Origin: an uncultured Flavobacteriaceae bacterium
GTDB lineage: Bacteria; Bacteroidota; Bacteroidia; Flavobacteriales; Flavobacteriaceae
Direction of reading: 5' to 3'
DNA length: 64,000 nucleotides
Assembly: GCA_905181835.1 (NCBI GenBank)
Contig: CAJIZF010000002.1
Location: forward strand, 1 to 64,000
Position numbers and translations under genes: made by a program. Positions 47,701 to 52,300 of this stretch are shown here, piece after piece; the first letter of the stretch is position 1, and every line of letters starts with the position of its first letter. The notes under the pieces are model-generated. The model was given only the letters and a program-made list of their open reading frames with translations, was not told where the DNA came from and did not search any database.

Positions 47701-48761
47701 TATCTGAAAATGTTCCGGTTCCATTTGTAGACCATACAACCGAAGTAGCATTTGTGGCAGTAGCAGAATTTAATAAATAACCGGTTGCACAAATAGAACC
47801 GTTAGCTCCTGCAGATACTGATACTAGTTCTTCAATTGTTAAGACAATTTCATCTGTGACAGCAGGACAATTATCACCTGGTAAGTTGTTTTGCGCTGTT
47901 AATTGGAATGTTATGCTTGTATCATTTGAGTCTATTGTATAAGTAGGATTTAGTAAAGTTGGATTATTTAAAGATCCATTACCTCCAATAGCTTGCCATT
48001 GGTAAGCAACTCCAGTAGCGGGTCCACTAGCAGAGGAAAGTGTAAAAGAAGTTTGATCACTACAGATAGTGGCATCGATACCTGCGCTAATTACGGGTAA
48101 TTGCTCGACGGTTATTGTTACAGACGCCTCTTTAAAACAACCTAAAATGTCGCTTGTTTTCTTTAGGGTATAGATGGTAGTTTCGGTTGGTGTAACTGTT
48201 GGATTCGGATTAGAAGTGTCACCTAGACTACTATCGAATGGTACTGAAGTCCATAAATAAGAATATCCAGCATCTTGAGCTTCTCCAATAACAAAGCTAT
48301 CTTCCTCGCAAATAGTTGCATCACTTCCTGCATCTATTGGTACTTCAATGATGGTTACAACCACATCAGCTTCATCAGTCTCTCCTGTTAAAATTTCCGT
48401 AACAGTTACTGTGTAGGTGGTAGTTACATCTGGAGCCACCATTGGATTGGGGATGTTATCGTCAAAATTTGTGTCCAGGGGTGATGAGGTCCAACTGTAT
48501 AAAAATAAATCTGTAGTCTCCTGCTTCTCCTATTTGGTAGGAATCACCAAAACATATTGATTCAGAAATACCTGCATTGGCAACAGGCACAAGAAGATTA
48601 TTATGTTCTCTATTTTCAGAAGTTTTATTTGAAGACGTTTTTTCAGAAATAGGAATACCTATATTAAGGTCATTATTATCAAAACTGAAGGCATTTATTT
48701 GTGAAGAAAACAAATAAAGCGTCACTAAAAGATAGTGCATATTTTTCTTAAAATATTTCAT
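20293..48761 (-). CDS. Giant SprB-like repeat adhesin with T9SS type B sorting domain (whole gene; frame broken by indels)
   Basis: I read the 28.5 kb from the ATG at 48761 to the stop at 20293 as one gene of about 9,490 codons. Order: signal peptide (MHYLLVTLYLFSSQINAFS); tandem Ig/PKD-like repeats of about 90 residues (DAGPDTTICEG, WTTSGTGTF, LNPTYTPS, VTLTLTA, PC) from about 48.6 to 34.0 kb; a separate PKD-like domain (about 34.0-33.76 kb); a second repeat family of 94 residues (GTDAQVLCETDPLVAI, LPAGVT, TISGTPTD, GTITVDPDDDL) from 33.75 to about 22.4 kb; SprB-type repeats (YCYGSANGAVNL); an Asp-rich calcium-type segment; a PKD domain (FMWNFGDGTP); and a type B C-terminal domain (MLPNVFTPNSDNFNDLF). 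Each repeat has two cysteines. About ten indels split it; all readable pieces keep the same order and strand. Likely a cell-surface filament for adhesion or gliding. Confidence 0.8.
26749..26917 (-). other. Indel-dense stretch within the adhesin
   Basis: Compared with the homologous unit at 27310-27500, this stretch has clustered single-base insertions: AAGTTAAAAGTTG for TAGTTAAATGTTG, AGCTCGATTACC for AGCTCGTTACC, CTGCTCGGTAGG for CTGCTGGTAGG and TTGCTGCATC for TTGTGCATC. No frame survives, yet the repeat is fully recognisable. Confidence 0.7.
26918..27397 (-). CDS. Adhesin fragment I: second-family repeats
   Basis: About one and a half repeats (ELTISGTPTGPIPTQTTFNY, SPTGSDAQVLCENTPILDIT). 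It ends after SIAGTDA-like sequence where an extra base gives AANTL instead of AQILCETEP. The start is internal. Confidence 0.55.
   Translation of the reverse strand: MIAGNELTISGTPTGPIPTQTTFNYTVTTQGGNCSAASLDGTITVNPEGGLVLTSPTGSDAQVLCENTPILDITYQLEGDATNATVTGLPAGVSFSLVANIITISGTPTDNITTTTVFNYTITTTGESCSGTTTGTITLDPDDDLDLISTAGTDAANTL
27486..31136 (-). CDS. Adhesin fragment H: thirteen second-family repeats
   Basis: 1216 residues, about thirteen units of 94 residues. Units alternate between an ENTPI/YQLLDGATGATVTGLPAG version and an ETEPLVAIVYEFSAGATSAT version, so the true period is a pair of domains. The ends are frameshifts at about 31100 and 27510. The first twelve residues are out of frame. Confidence 0.65.
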   Translation of the reverse strand: MNLVQELPVQQFRTLPAGVTSAIVGNVLTISGTPTDDITTQTVYNYTVTTIGTCADTSLSGTITVNPDDDLDLISAVGTDSQVLCETDPLVAIVYEFSAGATSATVSGLPLGVTSLIVGNELTISGTPTDDITTQTVYNYTVTTIGTCADTSLSGTITVDPEGRLNLISPAGTDAQILCENTPIALIEYQLLDGATGATVTGLPAGIGFNVLNGIVTISGTPIVNITTSTVYSYTIATSGSPCSGTTTGTITIDPDDDLSLISAVGTDSQVLCEGDPINSIIYQFSAGATSANITGLPLGVTFTIIGDLVTISGTPTDDITTTQVYPYTITTIGACTNTSLSGTITVDAEGGLVLTSPTGTDSQILCEDSPITQIEYQLLDGATGAIASGLPTGLSFSVVSNIVTISGTPTVDITVTTVYNYSVTTTGSCSNSSLLGTITLEPNDDLELISVIGTDSQVLCETEPLSNIIYEFSGGATSATVTGLPAGITFVIAGNQLIISGTPTDNITNIQVYPYTISTLGGTCQDTNLNGSITVNPEGGLVLTSPIGSDAQVVCENSDILDITYQLVDGATGATVTGLPAGISFSFVSDIITMSGFPTVNITSTTVYNYTITTTGTSCSGTTTGTITVDPDDDLALISPVGSESQVLCETEPLIDIVYEFSAGATSATVSGLPTGVNFVVAANQVTIFGTPTANITTTQVYPYTVTTLGGTCQDTSLDGTITVNPEGIITLTSPIGTDAQVLCETEPITAITYQLFDGATDATATGLPTGVSFSVDLDIVTISGTPTDDITSTIVYDYTITTTGGCSNTSLNGTITVNPDDDLAIVSIPGTDEQILCETEPLVAIVYEFSGGATSAAVTGLPAGVTFVVVGNELTISGTPTGPIPTQTIFDYTVTTIGTCSAASLDGTITVNPEGGLVLTSPIGSDAQVLCENTTILDITYQLEGDATNATVTGLPAGVSFSVLSGIVTISGTPSVDITSTTVYDYTITTTGSPCSGDTTGTITLDPDDDLAIVSIAGTDAQILCETEPLVAIVYEFSAGATSATVAGLPAGVTFVIAGNELTISGTPTGPIPTQTTFNYTVTTQGGNCSVASLDGTITVNPEGGLVLTSPIGSDAQVLCENTTILDITYQLEGDATNATVTGLPAGVSFSVLSGIVTISGTPSVDITSTTVYDYTITTTGSPCSGDTTGTITLDPDDDLDLISTAGNRCTNTL
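31060..31746 (-). CDS. Adhesin fragment G: second-family repeats
   Basis: Two and a half repeats in the true frame (CETDPLVAIEYTLVDGATGA). It ends in YSSSRCDLCNCR, which is the misread of SSLPAGVTSAIVG after an indel near 31100. The start MRKIL is created by the extra base in ATCTTGCGC at 31737-31745. Confidence 0.55.
   Translation of the reverse strand: MRKILCETDPLVAIEYTLVDGATGATVTGLPAGVSLNVASGIATISGTPTDDIIIQTVYNYELTTTGSPCSGSVTGTITVDPDDDLDLTSAVGTDSQVLCETDPLVAIDYEFSAGATSATVSTLPAGVTAAIVGNVLTISGTPTDNITTQTVYSYTVTTIGTCADTSLSGTITVNPDDDLDLISAVGTDAQVLCETDPLVAIDYEFSAGATSATVSYSSSRCDLCNCR
31713..32876 (-). CDS. Adhesin fragment F: second-family repeats
   Basis: About three and a half repeats in the true frame (CENTPIIDITYDLVDGATGA). 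A frameshift at about 31860 (ACTCGTCTGAG, where paralogues have ACTGTTTGAG or ACCGTCTGAG) gives an out-of-frame tail. The start MRKIL again comes from ATCTTGCGC (32867-32875). Confidence 0.55.
   Translation of the reverse strand: MRKILCENTPIIDITYDLVDGATGATVTGLPAGVSLNVASGIATISGTPTDDIIIQTVYNYELTTTGSPCSGSVTGTITVDPDDDLDLTSAVGTDSQVLCETDPLVAIDYEFSAGATSATVSTLPAGVTAAIVGNVLTISGTPTDDITTQTVYNYTVTTIGTCADTSLSGTITVNPDDDLDLISAVGTDAQVLCETDPLVAIDYEFSAGATSATVSSLPAGVTSAIVGNVLTISGTPTDDITTQTVYNYTVTTIGTCADTSLSGTITVNPDDDLDLISAVGTDAQVLCETDPLVAIDYEFSAGATSATVSTLPAGVTSAIVGNVLTISGTPTDNITTQTSILLHSYYHWYLCRYKFKWNHYSRSRRWVRFNFSSWNRCARYYVKQIL
32857..41283 (-). CDS. Adhesin fragment E: main block of first-family repeats, domain switch, first second-family repeats
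   Basis: 2808 residues without interruption, which shows the gene is capable of a long open frame. It carries about 27 first-family Ig/PKD-like repeats, including four 540-bp (180-residue) super-repeats at about 34.2-36.4 kb. Then comes one divergent PKD-like domain (VCLSTANTYTVTGLNDVDSY, YTWSINPPANAQI), and from about 33750 the second repeat family. The start MKKVLTISSLPEV lies in mid-gene: the preceding frame reads AVSEK and continues VLTISSLPEV once one base is removed near 41280. Confidence 0.8.
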   Translation of the reverse strand: MKKVLTISSLPEVFAGADAIICEGEDYTITGATASGFDTILWSSATGGTFINGTTLTPTYTPTAQDIFDGSVTLTLTATSVAPCAGTVIDEMVLTIQKQPVVEAGSNLTICSGDTVTTIDATVTNTNITLWSTPNGTGTFSDPSLVNTTYTPSQQDIDDGFVTLVLTADPIAPCATPITDSIEITIDQPAEITIIPNTDTICEDQDYTFSVGQVTISNVAFDTVSWTTDGDGTFIGNGTLTPTYEPGGGDIINTQVTLTGSVFGSTVCTSSNGSATFTLNIDPLPTLDLSNSPTFTCSDSSIILDAQVTNYDTIAWEIISGTGSLQNASTLNPTYIPAIDSDIVIIEAVASSLLPCTETVSEQITIQVISAPEFVSFPDDDINCDINPYIILGITTNTNEQAYLWETTGTGSFSNTSVIEPVYTPSAADVTTGFVDLTLTLIADANCSPQLDAQETFRLTITPQPTVDAGADDFLCEDQSYTVSDATETDGISYSWSSNTGSGIFINADTLNPTYTPGPTDLDNTFFILTLTVTGDAPCTEVIDEKQVDIILNPVLEVGPDQTTCADTPFLISILNAENYSSLQWTTSGDGTFSNPISEDPSYTPGSLDLDDGNVILTLTADPLAPCTDAIADSFVLNFIDFVEVEAGPDIQSCEDEPIDILGTATNYVSVNWTTSGDGSFSDDTSLQTTYTPGTIDGITTTVTLTLEAVGTPPCTNQTDFLTVTFNDRPSIDIGSDIIACENEEVTFNDVIVQDFDTLQWITSGSGTLLNPTTASPTYIPGTGETGIVTFTLTVSPVAPCVGDEIVQKIIEYNASPTVNAGSDATLCEENGSYTIPDAQESNTSSIQWSAPAGFGTFVNDTSLTPTYTPGPGDYAFGSVELEITGFGLQACDPVFDSMVLTLIPNAIVDAGPDSFICEGETFTISGATSENTNDIFWTTTGLGTITGINTLTPTYTPATGEIGTILLTLNSNAIPPCLNEETSSMSLTIDAQPISEIDEDATICEDETYTFSGTISGDPSTTFSWSTTGSGNFVNTNTLTPTYTPSDGDATLGVVEFSLTAVSGGSCPDDVSTMSLFINQLPVVDAGVDVAICELDSYTLSDATVTNSSSLTWISSGTGTFSNPNILNPTYTPSQADIDNGSVLLTLEADADSPCVGTVSDSLTITFIDPPIVDAGPDTTICEGTYTVIGASASNDSSLLWTIVQGTGTLTSETTIAPIYTTSTGDVGVGQVILKLTVTGNAPCDLTVEDELVLDIQAEPTVDAGTDAQVCVDTSYTFLNGATSENTDSILWTHDGLGTLANPNSLTPTYTPSNGELGLVTFILTGTPFAPCSNEVQDDFVLEIIDFGTVNAGPDVTLCETTYQLDGTGTNINTINWTTSGTGTFSSSTILNPIYSASPEDVTAGSVVLTLSAETDPPCLGNISDSIILTFEETPIVDAGQDATICEGDSYILSEANTENTTTTLWTTNGDGVFDDPTTVNTTYNPGTNDVQNATVTLTLTGAGSPLCLDASDTIDLTITNTPSITIPSNVISWCSDNLPLIISGVSASNFTTVEWSTDGTGTFDNNNVLNPNYNPSSQDLINGVNLSVSVANGTNCPTVSETINVIFEENVSVSAGDDGIICENDTFQITNANTTALNFTWSSSGDGTFINDTSLSPIYTPGPSDINSGSPIEITLTADNNNACPGSTSDSLLLNITREATSNAGPATDTICAGTVYLLDGIVENSISVEWTTSGDGVFGDDDNPTTTYTPGTNDIGNGLVTLSLLAVGDAPCNNLAESSIELFINGEITVFAGADAAICESDNFYQISDASITPPDFTSLEWATTGTGFFDDPNSLNPIYNPSPLDVTAGIVTLTLDVTTAGGCGIITDSLLLNITKEATSNAGPTTDAICEGDVYILNGVVDNSISVEWTTSGDGVFGDDDNPSTTYTPGTNDIGNGLVTLSLLAVGDAPCNNLAESSIELFINGEITVFAGADAAICESDNFYQISDASITPPDFTSLVWTTSGTGFFDDPNSLNPTYSPSPIDVDNGFVTLTLDVSTAAACGINTDSLLLTITKEATSNAGPDTDSICAGTIYPLNGIVENSISVEWTTSGDGVFGDDDNPNTTYTPGTNDIGNGLVTLSLLAVGDAPCNNLAVSSIELFINGEITVFAGADAAICESDNFYQISDASITPPDFTSLVWSTSGTGFFDDPNSLNPIYNPSPLDADTGVVILTLDVTTNNSCSTTTDSLLLNITKEATSNAGPATDNICAGDVYALNGIVENSISVEWTTSGDGVFGDPISPITNYFPGPNDIAANFVNISLLAVGDAPCNNLAISSIDLFINEEITVFAGADATICESDNFYQISDASITPPDFTSLVWTTSGTGFFNDPNSLNAIYNPSPLDVSSGFVVLTLDVNTAAACSITTDSLILEFIEEVSGTGIISGLNTVCLSTANTYTVTGLNDVDSYTWSINPPANAQIISGDGTDSVVVESSLLGFYDLTVIPSNICGPGDPVTFNIEVIEFNLELISAVGTDSQVLCETDPLVAIDYEFSAGATSATVSTLPAGVTSAIVGNVLTISGTPTDNITTTQIYPYTVTTVGGSCPNTTLSGTITVEPQSGLDLTSAAGTDAQILCENTPIIDITYDLVDGATGATVTGLPAGVSLNVASGSVTISGTPTDDIIIQTVYNYDITTTGSPCSGSVTGTITVDPDDDLDLISAVGTDAQVLCETDPLVAIDYEFSAGATSATVSTLPAGVTAAIVGNVLTISGTPTDNITTQTVYSYTVTTIGTCADTSLSGTITVDPEGGLDLTSAAGTDAQDIM
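34240..36400 (-). repeat. Four tandem 540-bp super-repeats in the adhesin
   Basis: The segment TCACAAATAGCAGCATCCGC recurs, with slight changes in the first copy, in windows starting at 34255, 34795, 35335 and 35875, exactly 540 bp apart. Each unit encodes two Ig/PKD-like domains (CESDNFYQISDASITPPDFT and WTTSGDGVFGDDDNP). The middle copies are nearly identical, which points to recent duplication or gene conversion. Confidence 0.9.
41216..42289 (-). CDS. Adhesin fragment D: first-family repeats
   Basis: Three and a half repeats (YDTIEWTTSGTGIFTPS, DAGSDLAICEDGITITDA). Both ends are single-base shifts, at about 42275 (an extra base in GCTGAATCATTATGAC, giving WLNHYDTIEW) and 41280. Confidence 0.6.
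   Translation of the reverse strand: MMQWLNHYDTIEWTTSGTGIFTPSNDVEVVDYTPSSQDIAIGQIILTLTGKRDPLNCGAETSDSKIITFLKEPTAEAGDDQTICANDTAVLIDAVVTNEVQIVWTTSGTGTFSPNNQVLNPTYIPSTNDISNGTDIILTITASPEAPCAEEAQDTLTLIIDPLPTVDLGADFTICEDDTVTFNLVDGVEVTNAATFSWATSGDGTFTANNILNPVYIPGSLDIQGPGPVTLTLTVLGNNTCDLNQSDSVDISIQKNAIADAGSDLAICEDGITITDATADHFSTLNWVALDGTGTITNSTTITPTYVPSPGDISQGFVTLQLTASPVNPCSTAAVSEKSTNYQFTSRGICRSRCNYL
42346..47208 (-). CDS. Adhesin fragment C: first-family repeats with 1.29-kb super-repeats
   Basis: 1620 residues. The first 25 residues are out of frame; then the true frame runs (TEYTVTVTDGAGGTAQDTV). It contains domains with a WTFTGGSGTLNNPTDESSAQ motif that recur every 429 residues and belong to a 1.29-kb super-repeat. 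It ends at a shift at about 42352, where EMVIDHYK should read EMVLTITKVPEVDAG. Confidence 0.7.
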   Translation of the reverse strand: MNGLRCHLTVVLVIHLVRSPMYRPLVTTEYTVTVTDGAGGTAQDTVIVIVNPLPTANAGTNDSICESDNFALGTTAQGGFSYSWTSIPTGFTSTQADPTVTPNSTTQYFLTVTNNTTNCQSEDNVTITVEQLPVINAGTNATICSDQTSFTLSSASGPATGVAYQWQAIGGNGSFNNATLLNPTYTIDSNDTSITFQLTAQNNLPGDNCPAVTDEIVLTIEELVSVSAGADGSICATGYLLNSATASNQNTLSWTSSGTGSFSNNTALQPVYTPSAADVLSGSVDLTLTATNNCGSEQDIITKTIVDTPTVNAGIDITISQGATADLSGITTNASSVLWTFTGGSGTLNNPTDESSAQYVSDPTDVGPITLTLTAQPLTVNGVNCGSAVVDTLIISINPAPTADAGDNRAICLNEVTTLGVASTPGYSYEWTSVPFDSSLSDPSSSEPNVSPLVTTEYTVTVTDDAGGTSQDTVIVTVNPLPTANAGNDDTICFGSTFVLGAPEQGGFTYAWTSIPAGFTSTQADPTVAPIVTTQYFLTVTNSTTLCQNEANVEITVESPPVINAGNDENICDTQLNFTLTSASGPATGVSYQWQALGGSGSFNNATFLNPTYTIGSNDTDAGSVTFLLTAQNISGSCSAITDQITLTIEGPVSVSAGANGSICATGYLLNSATTTNATSVVWSTDGDGTFNDNLNINTTYNPGTNDINSGSVNLTLTATNNCGSELNTITKTIVDTPTVDAGIDITISQGATADLSGIITNASSVLWTFTGGSGTLNNPTDESSAQYITEPTELGPITLTLTAQPITVNGINCGSEVVDTLIISINPTPIADAGPDRAICLNEITQLGTASTPGYSYEWTSVPTDSSISDPLSSNPIVSPSITTEYTVTVTDDTGETAEDSVIVTVNPLPVVEIGSDDTICVGESIQLGAPAPGGFSYAWTSIPAGFTSTLADPIVAPIVTTQYFLTVTTDVTGCQDTADLVITVENPPVIDAGTDETICEDQSNFTLASASGPTSGVSYQWEALGGDGSFDDSTLLNPTYTVGPNDIIATSVTFLLTAQNINGGCSTTLVQDEVILTIVPDIEASVGVGGVICSTDSFQINATFLNYSSINWTSSGSPGTLNSNAIEDPIYTPSPSDIANGFVDLTVTVSPLSPCTAPFTGEITVNITEGPEIVLTGNYIICEDQTLEPIATVTNYDEITWSTSGDGSFTGGNTATPIYIPGPLDINVTNGATLTIEASGNGSCAPVTAETLLTIEKNVEVNAGPDGNMCEGPNQIQNTSENNADTILWTTGGDGTFSSTNILNPIYTPGPNDLNNNFVLLTISGTSSLPCVGTDTDDVFFDIYPEPDISAGADEEICEGQNITLTTASGNVNTYDTIEWSTDGTGTFNDANIINPVYFPSALDIQSGTVRLTLDATQVECVDATDFMILTIVRQPTVDAGPDTTICQDGTATLSATATDFDTVQWTKTGGSGSLVNATSLNAQYVASPNDSGPVFLTVTVTPNDANGIPCGGSVTDQTTIFIEISPTADAGPDSVICEGDNFTFDASETSATNYNDFTWTTTGNGTFTNPSSLAPTYVPGTTDISAGEVTLRLTAAPNSPCAIPVIAEMVIDHYKST
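44741..48100 (-). repeat. Three 1.29-kb super-repeats in the adhesin
   Basis: ATAAGGGTGTCAACTACC recurs at 44741, 46028 and 47313, giving spacings of 1287 bp (in frame) and 1285 bp. The missing two bases in the last unit agree with the frameshift seen at about 47145. Long parts of the last two units are identical. Confidence 0.88.
47102..48442 (-). CDS. Adhesin fragment B: N-terminal first-family repeats
   Basis: 446 residues starting in mid-gene. The true frame can be followed upstream to about 48500 (SWTSSPLDTNFDDNIPNPMV). It contains the first copy of the 1.29-kb super-repeat. The frame is lost near 47145, where AATGGTCTGTACATTGGG stands in place of AATGGACTTACATTGGG in the paralogous copy at about 45855. 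Confidence 0.65.
   Translation of the reverse strand: MVAPDVTTTYTVTVTEILTGETDEADVVVTIIEVPIDAGSDATICEEDSFVIGEAQDAGYSYLWTSVPFDSSLGDTSNPNPTVTPTETTIYTLKKTSDILGCFKEASVTITVEQLPVISAGIDATICSDQTSFTLSSASGPATGVAYQWQAIGGNGSLNNPTLLNPTYTIDSNDTSITFQLTAQNNLPGDNCPAVTDEIVLTIEELVSVSAGANGSICATGYLLNSATATNATSVVWSTNGTGTFSDNSALQPVYTPSAADVLSGSVDLTLTATNNCGSEQDIITKTIVDTPTVNAGIDITISQGATADLSGITTNASSVLWTFTGGSGTLNNPTDESSAQYVSDPTDVGPITLTLTAQPLTVNGVNCGSAVVDTLIISINPAPTADAGDNRAICLNEVTTLGVASTPGYSYEWTSVPFDGSLSNPFSSEPNVQTIGNYRVYRNRN
48462..48761 (-). CDS. Adhesin fragment A: signal peptide and true start
   Basis: The start of the giant gene. MKYFKKNMHYLLVTLYLFSS and QINAFS form a signal peptide; a low-complexity polar linker (SEKTSSNKTSENREHNN) follows, then the first repeat (VANAGISESICFGDSYQIGE). 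Near 48510 one extra base in a T/A-rich run turns YSWTSSPLD into FIQLDLITPG. The start is supported by the signal peptide and a -7 box 50 bp upstream. Confidence 0.75.
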   Translation of the reverse strand: MKYFKKNMHYLLVTLYLFSSQINAFSFDNNDLNIGIPISEKTSSNKTSENREHNNLLVPVANAGISESICFGDSYQIGEAGDYRFIFIQLDLITPGHKF

Positions 48762-48810
48762 AAGGATAATTTTTATTTTATAGTGATCTTACCTAAGTAA
48801 GAATATTATT

Positions 48811-48818
48811 CAAAATTA
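48811..48818 (-). promoter_or_regulatory. -7 box of the giant adhesin
   Basis: The minus strand reads TAATTTTG, 50 bp before the start codon at 48761. Confidence 0.45.
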
Positions 48819-49355
48819 GTTTATTTAGTTGATAATTTTGATACATAGTTGATACTTCTATTTATTTTCAATAAAAAAACTGAAGCAAAATGCCTCCCAA
48901 AATAAAGTTATTAACAATGATATCAAAGAAACTTCTTCTTTTTTTACTGTATTTAAAGGCTATAATCTTTATAATTAACACATTATAATTTGAAATAAAT
49001 ATGTTAATAATTAAAAAAAAAGACCATTTTATCGATGATATTTGTTTTTGAATGATTTTATTTTTTAAACCATTATTATAAAAAAAAACATCTTTTTTTG
49101 TTTGAATTTTTTTAATAATAATTTATTGTGGTTTTCACATAAATAGTAATCTATTATAATAAAACAATTTAATTGTATAATACCCTACTAATTAGATCTT
49201 TCAATTATATTAGTTCTAATTCAAAAAATAATTTTGATAAATTAGCACAACTAAAAAACTACATCTGCCTAATAATATTTAGATAAATGTTTTTATTTTT
49301 TTTGACCCGTGATCAGCCAATCCTTCAGATAGGTTAATTATACTAGCTTTTTTTG

Positions 49356-49363
49356 TAGATTTG
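49356..49363 (+). promoter_or_regulatory. -7 box of icmF
   Basis: TAGATTTG, 27 bp before the ATG; a T-rich stretch lies upstream. Confidence 0.55.
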
Positions 49364-49389
49364 CAACCGGAAATAAAAACCTATTTTAC

Positions 49390-52300
49390 ATGCAAAAAAT
49401 TTCTGTATATCAGCCTAAAAACAAAGTGCGTATCGTAACAGCTGCCTCTTTATTTGATGGTCATGATGCTTCCATAAATATTATGAGACGAATCATCCAG
49501 GCAACGGGAGTTGAGGTTATTCATTTAGGTCATGATCGAAGTGTTGAAGAAGTAGTCAATACTGCTATACAAGAAGATGCCAATGCGATTGCTTTGACCT
49601 CCTACCAAGGAGGACATAATGAGTATTTTAAATATATGTTTGATTTACTTAAAGAGCGAGGTGCCAACCATATCAAAATTTTTGGTGGCGGTGGGGGAGT
49701 AATTCTTCCAGCTGAAATTGATGATTTACATCATTACGGTATCGAAAGAATTTATTCGCCAGATGATGGTAGAAAATTAGGTTTACAAGGAATGATCAAT
49801 GATTTAGTCGAAAAATCTGACTTTCCAATAGGTGATTTATTAACGGATGAAGTTAATCTCTTAGAAAAAAAAGAAGCTGGTGCAATAGCAAGAATTATAT
49901 CTGCTGCCGAAAATTTTCCTGCAATTGCAAAAGATACCTTACAGTTAATCCATAAAAAAAATGAGAACTCTAAGATTCCAGTCCTTGGTATTACTGGAAC
50001 TGGAGGGGCCGGAAAATCATCGTTGGTAGATGAATTGGTTAGACGCTTTTTGATTGATTTTCCTAAAAAAACAATTGGATTAATATCTGTAGATCCCTCC
50101 AAAAGAAAAACAGGTGGCGCATTACTTGGAGATCGAATCCGAATGAATGCTATCAACTCGGATCGAGTATATATGAGATCTTTAGCTACTAGACAGAGTA
50201 ATTTAGCACTATCTAAATATGTGTCTGAAGCTATTCAAGTTTTAAAAGCAGCAGCGTTTGATCTTATTATTTTAGAAACTTCTGGGATTGGTCAAAGTGA
50301 TACAGAAATATTAGAACATAGCGATGTCTCCCTGTATGTAATGACCCCTGAATTTGGTGCAGCAACCCAATTGGAAAAAATAGACATGTTGGATTTTGCC
50401 GATTTAGTAGCTATTAATAAATTTGACAAAAGAGGTTCTTTAGACGCTTTACGTGATGTTAAAAAACAATACATGCGTAATAATAATTTATGGGACATTC
50501 CACAAAACCAACTACCAGTTTACGGAACTATAGCTTCTCAGTTTAATGATCCGGGAATGAATTTACTTTATAAGTCTATTATGGATAAACTGGTCGAGAA
50601 AACAACAACAAATTTAAAATCCAGTTTTAAAATATCGGAAGAAATGTCTGAAAAGATATTTGTGATTCCCCCTTCAAGAGTTCGATATTTATCGGAAATT
50701 TCAGAAAATAATAGAAACTACGATGCTAAGGTCGTTGAACAAGTAGAGGTAGCACAAAAATTATATGGAATTTATAAAACAATAACTTCTGTACTTGGTA
50801 TTAACAATAGCTTCTTACATCTAGCAAAAAATGGTTTAAACGAGAAAGTTTTGACTATTGAGTCTACTGATGCAACAGATCAAAACCTATTGGAGCTATT
50901 AATCAAAGAATTTGATCGAATTAAAATGGATTTTGATCCTCATAATTGGGAAATTATTTTGGGATGGAACGAAAAAGTAAAACGATATAAAGAACCCGTG
51001 TATACTTTTAAAGTAAGGTCAAAAGAAATTAATATTCAGACTCACACAGAATCCTTATCGCATTTACAAATACCAAAAGTTGCCCTACCAAAATACGAAG
51101 CCTGGGGAGACTTATTAAAATGGGTTTTACAAGAAAATGTTCCTGGAGAGTTTCCATTTACTGCCGGATTATATCCCTTTAAAAGAACCGAAGAAGATCC
51201 AACTCGAATGTTTGCTGGTGAAGGAGGACCAGAACGTACCAATAGACGTTTTCATTATGTAAGTCTTGGAATGCCAGCTAAAAGATTATCCACAGCATTT
51301 GATAGTGTTACCCTTTACGGAAACGATCCTGATAAACGCCCAGATATTTACGGAAAAATAGGAAATGCTGGTGTTTCAATTTGTTGCTTGGATGATGCAA
51401 AAAAATTATACTCTGGTTTTGATTTAAGTAATGCTATGACCTCAGTAAGTATGACAATAAACGGACCTGCTCCAATGCTTTTAGGGTTCTTTATGAATGC
51501 TGCAATTGATCAAAATTGTGAGAAATACATCAAAGAAAATAATCTTGAAAATAAAGTAGCAAAAAAGATTGCTGAAATATATAAGGAAAAAGCTGTTGAA
51601 AGACCAAAATACCAAGGAGCTATTCCTGAAGGAAATGATGGTTTAGGTTTAATGTTGTTAGGAGTTACTGGTGATCAAGTGTTACCTGATTCTGTTTATG
51701 ATAAAATAAAATTTGACACGCTAAAACAAGTTAGAGGGACTGTTCAAGCAGATATCTTAAAAGAAGATCAAGCACAAAATACCTGTATTTTTTCGACTGA
51801 ATTTGCCTTGCGTTTAATGGGAGATGTTCAAGAGTATTTTATTGAAAAAGAGATTCGTAATTTTTATTCAGTTTCTATTTCTGGATATCATATAGCGGAG
51901 GCAGGAGCAAATCCAATTACTCAATTAGCTTTTACTTTGGCAAACGGATTTACGTACGTTGAGTATTATTTGTCCAGAGGAATGGACATCAATAAGTTTG
52001 GTCCAAATCTGTCTTTCTTTTTTAGCAACGGAATAGACCCAGAATATTCGGTGATAGGAAGGGTTGCTCGAAAAATATGGTCCAAAGCATTAAAGTATAA
52101 ATACGGAGCAAATGCGAGGGCACAAATGTTAAAATATCATATACAAACCTCAGGAAGATCATTACATGCTCAAGAAATTGATTTTAACGATATTAGAACT
52201 ACACTACAAGCACTGTACGCAATTAATGATAATTGTAATTCGTTACATACCAATGCTTACGATGAGGCGATAACCACGCCAACAGAGGAAAGTGTTAGAA

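Larger units (their letters stand above)
48762..49389. other. AT-rich intergenic region between divergent genes
   Basis: 628 bp, very AT-rich with many A and T runs. It holds the -7 boxes of the adhesin (48811-48818, minus) and of icmF (49356-49363, plus). No coding frame, RNA gene or clear repeat was seen. Its length and AT content would suit regulation of the giant gene, but nothing specific is visible. Confidence 0.6.

Noticed and set aside
46034-47780. Identical plus-strand frames at 46034-46249 and 47319-47534, and similar ones opposite the adhesin
   Set aside because: They are antisense shadows of a duplicated 1.29-kb super-repeat and lack signal peptides, ribosome sites or family matches.
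49752-50156. 134-residue minus-strand frame inside icmF
   Set aside because: It is antisense to the GTPase domain of IcmF, with no independent support.
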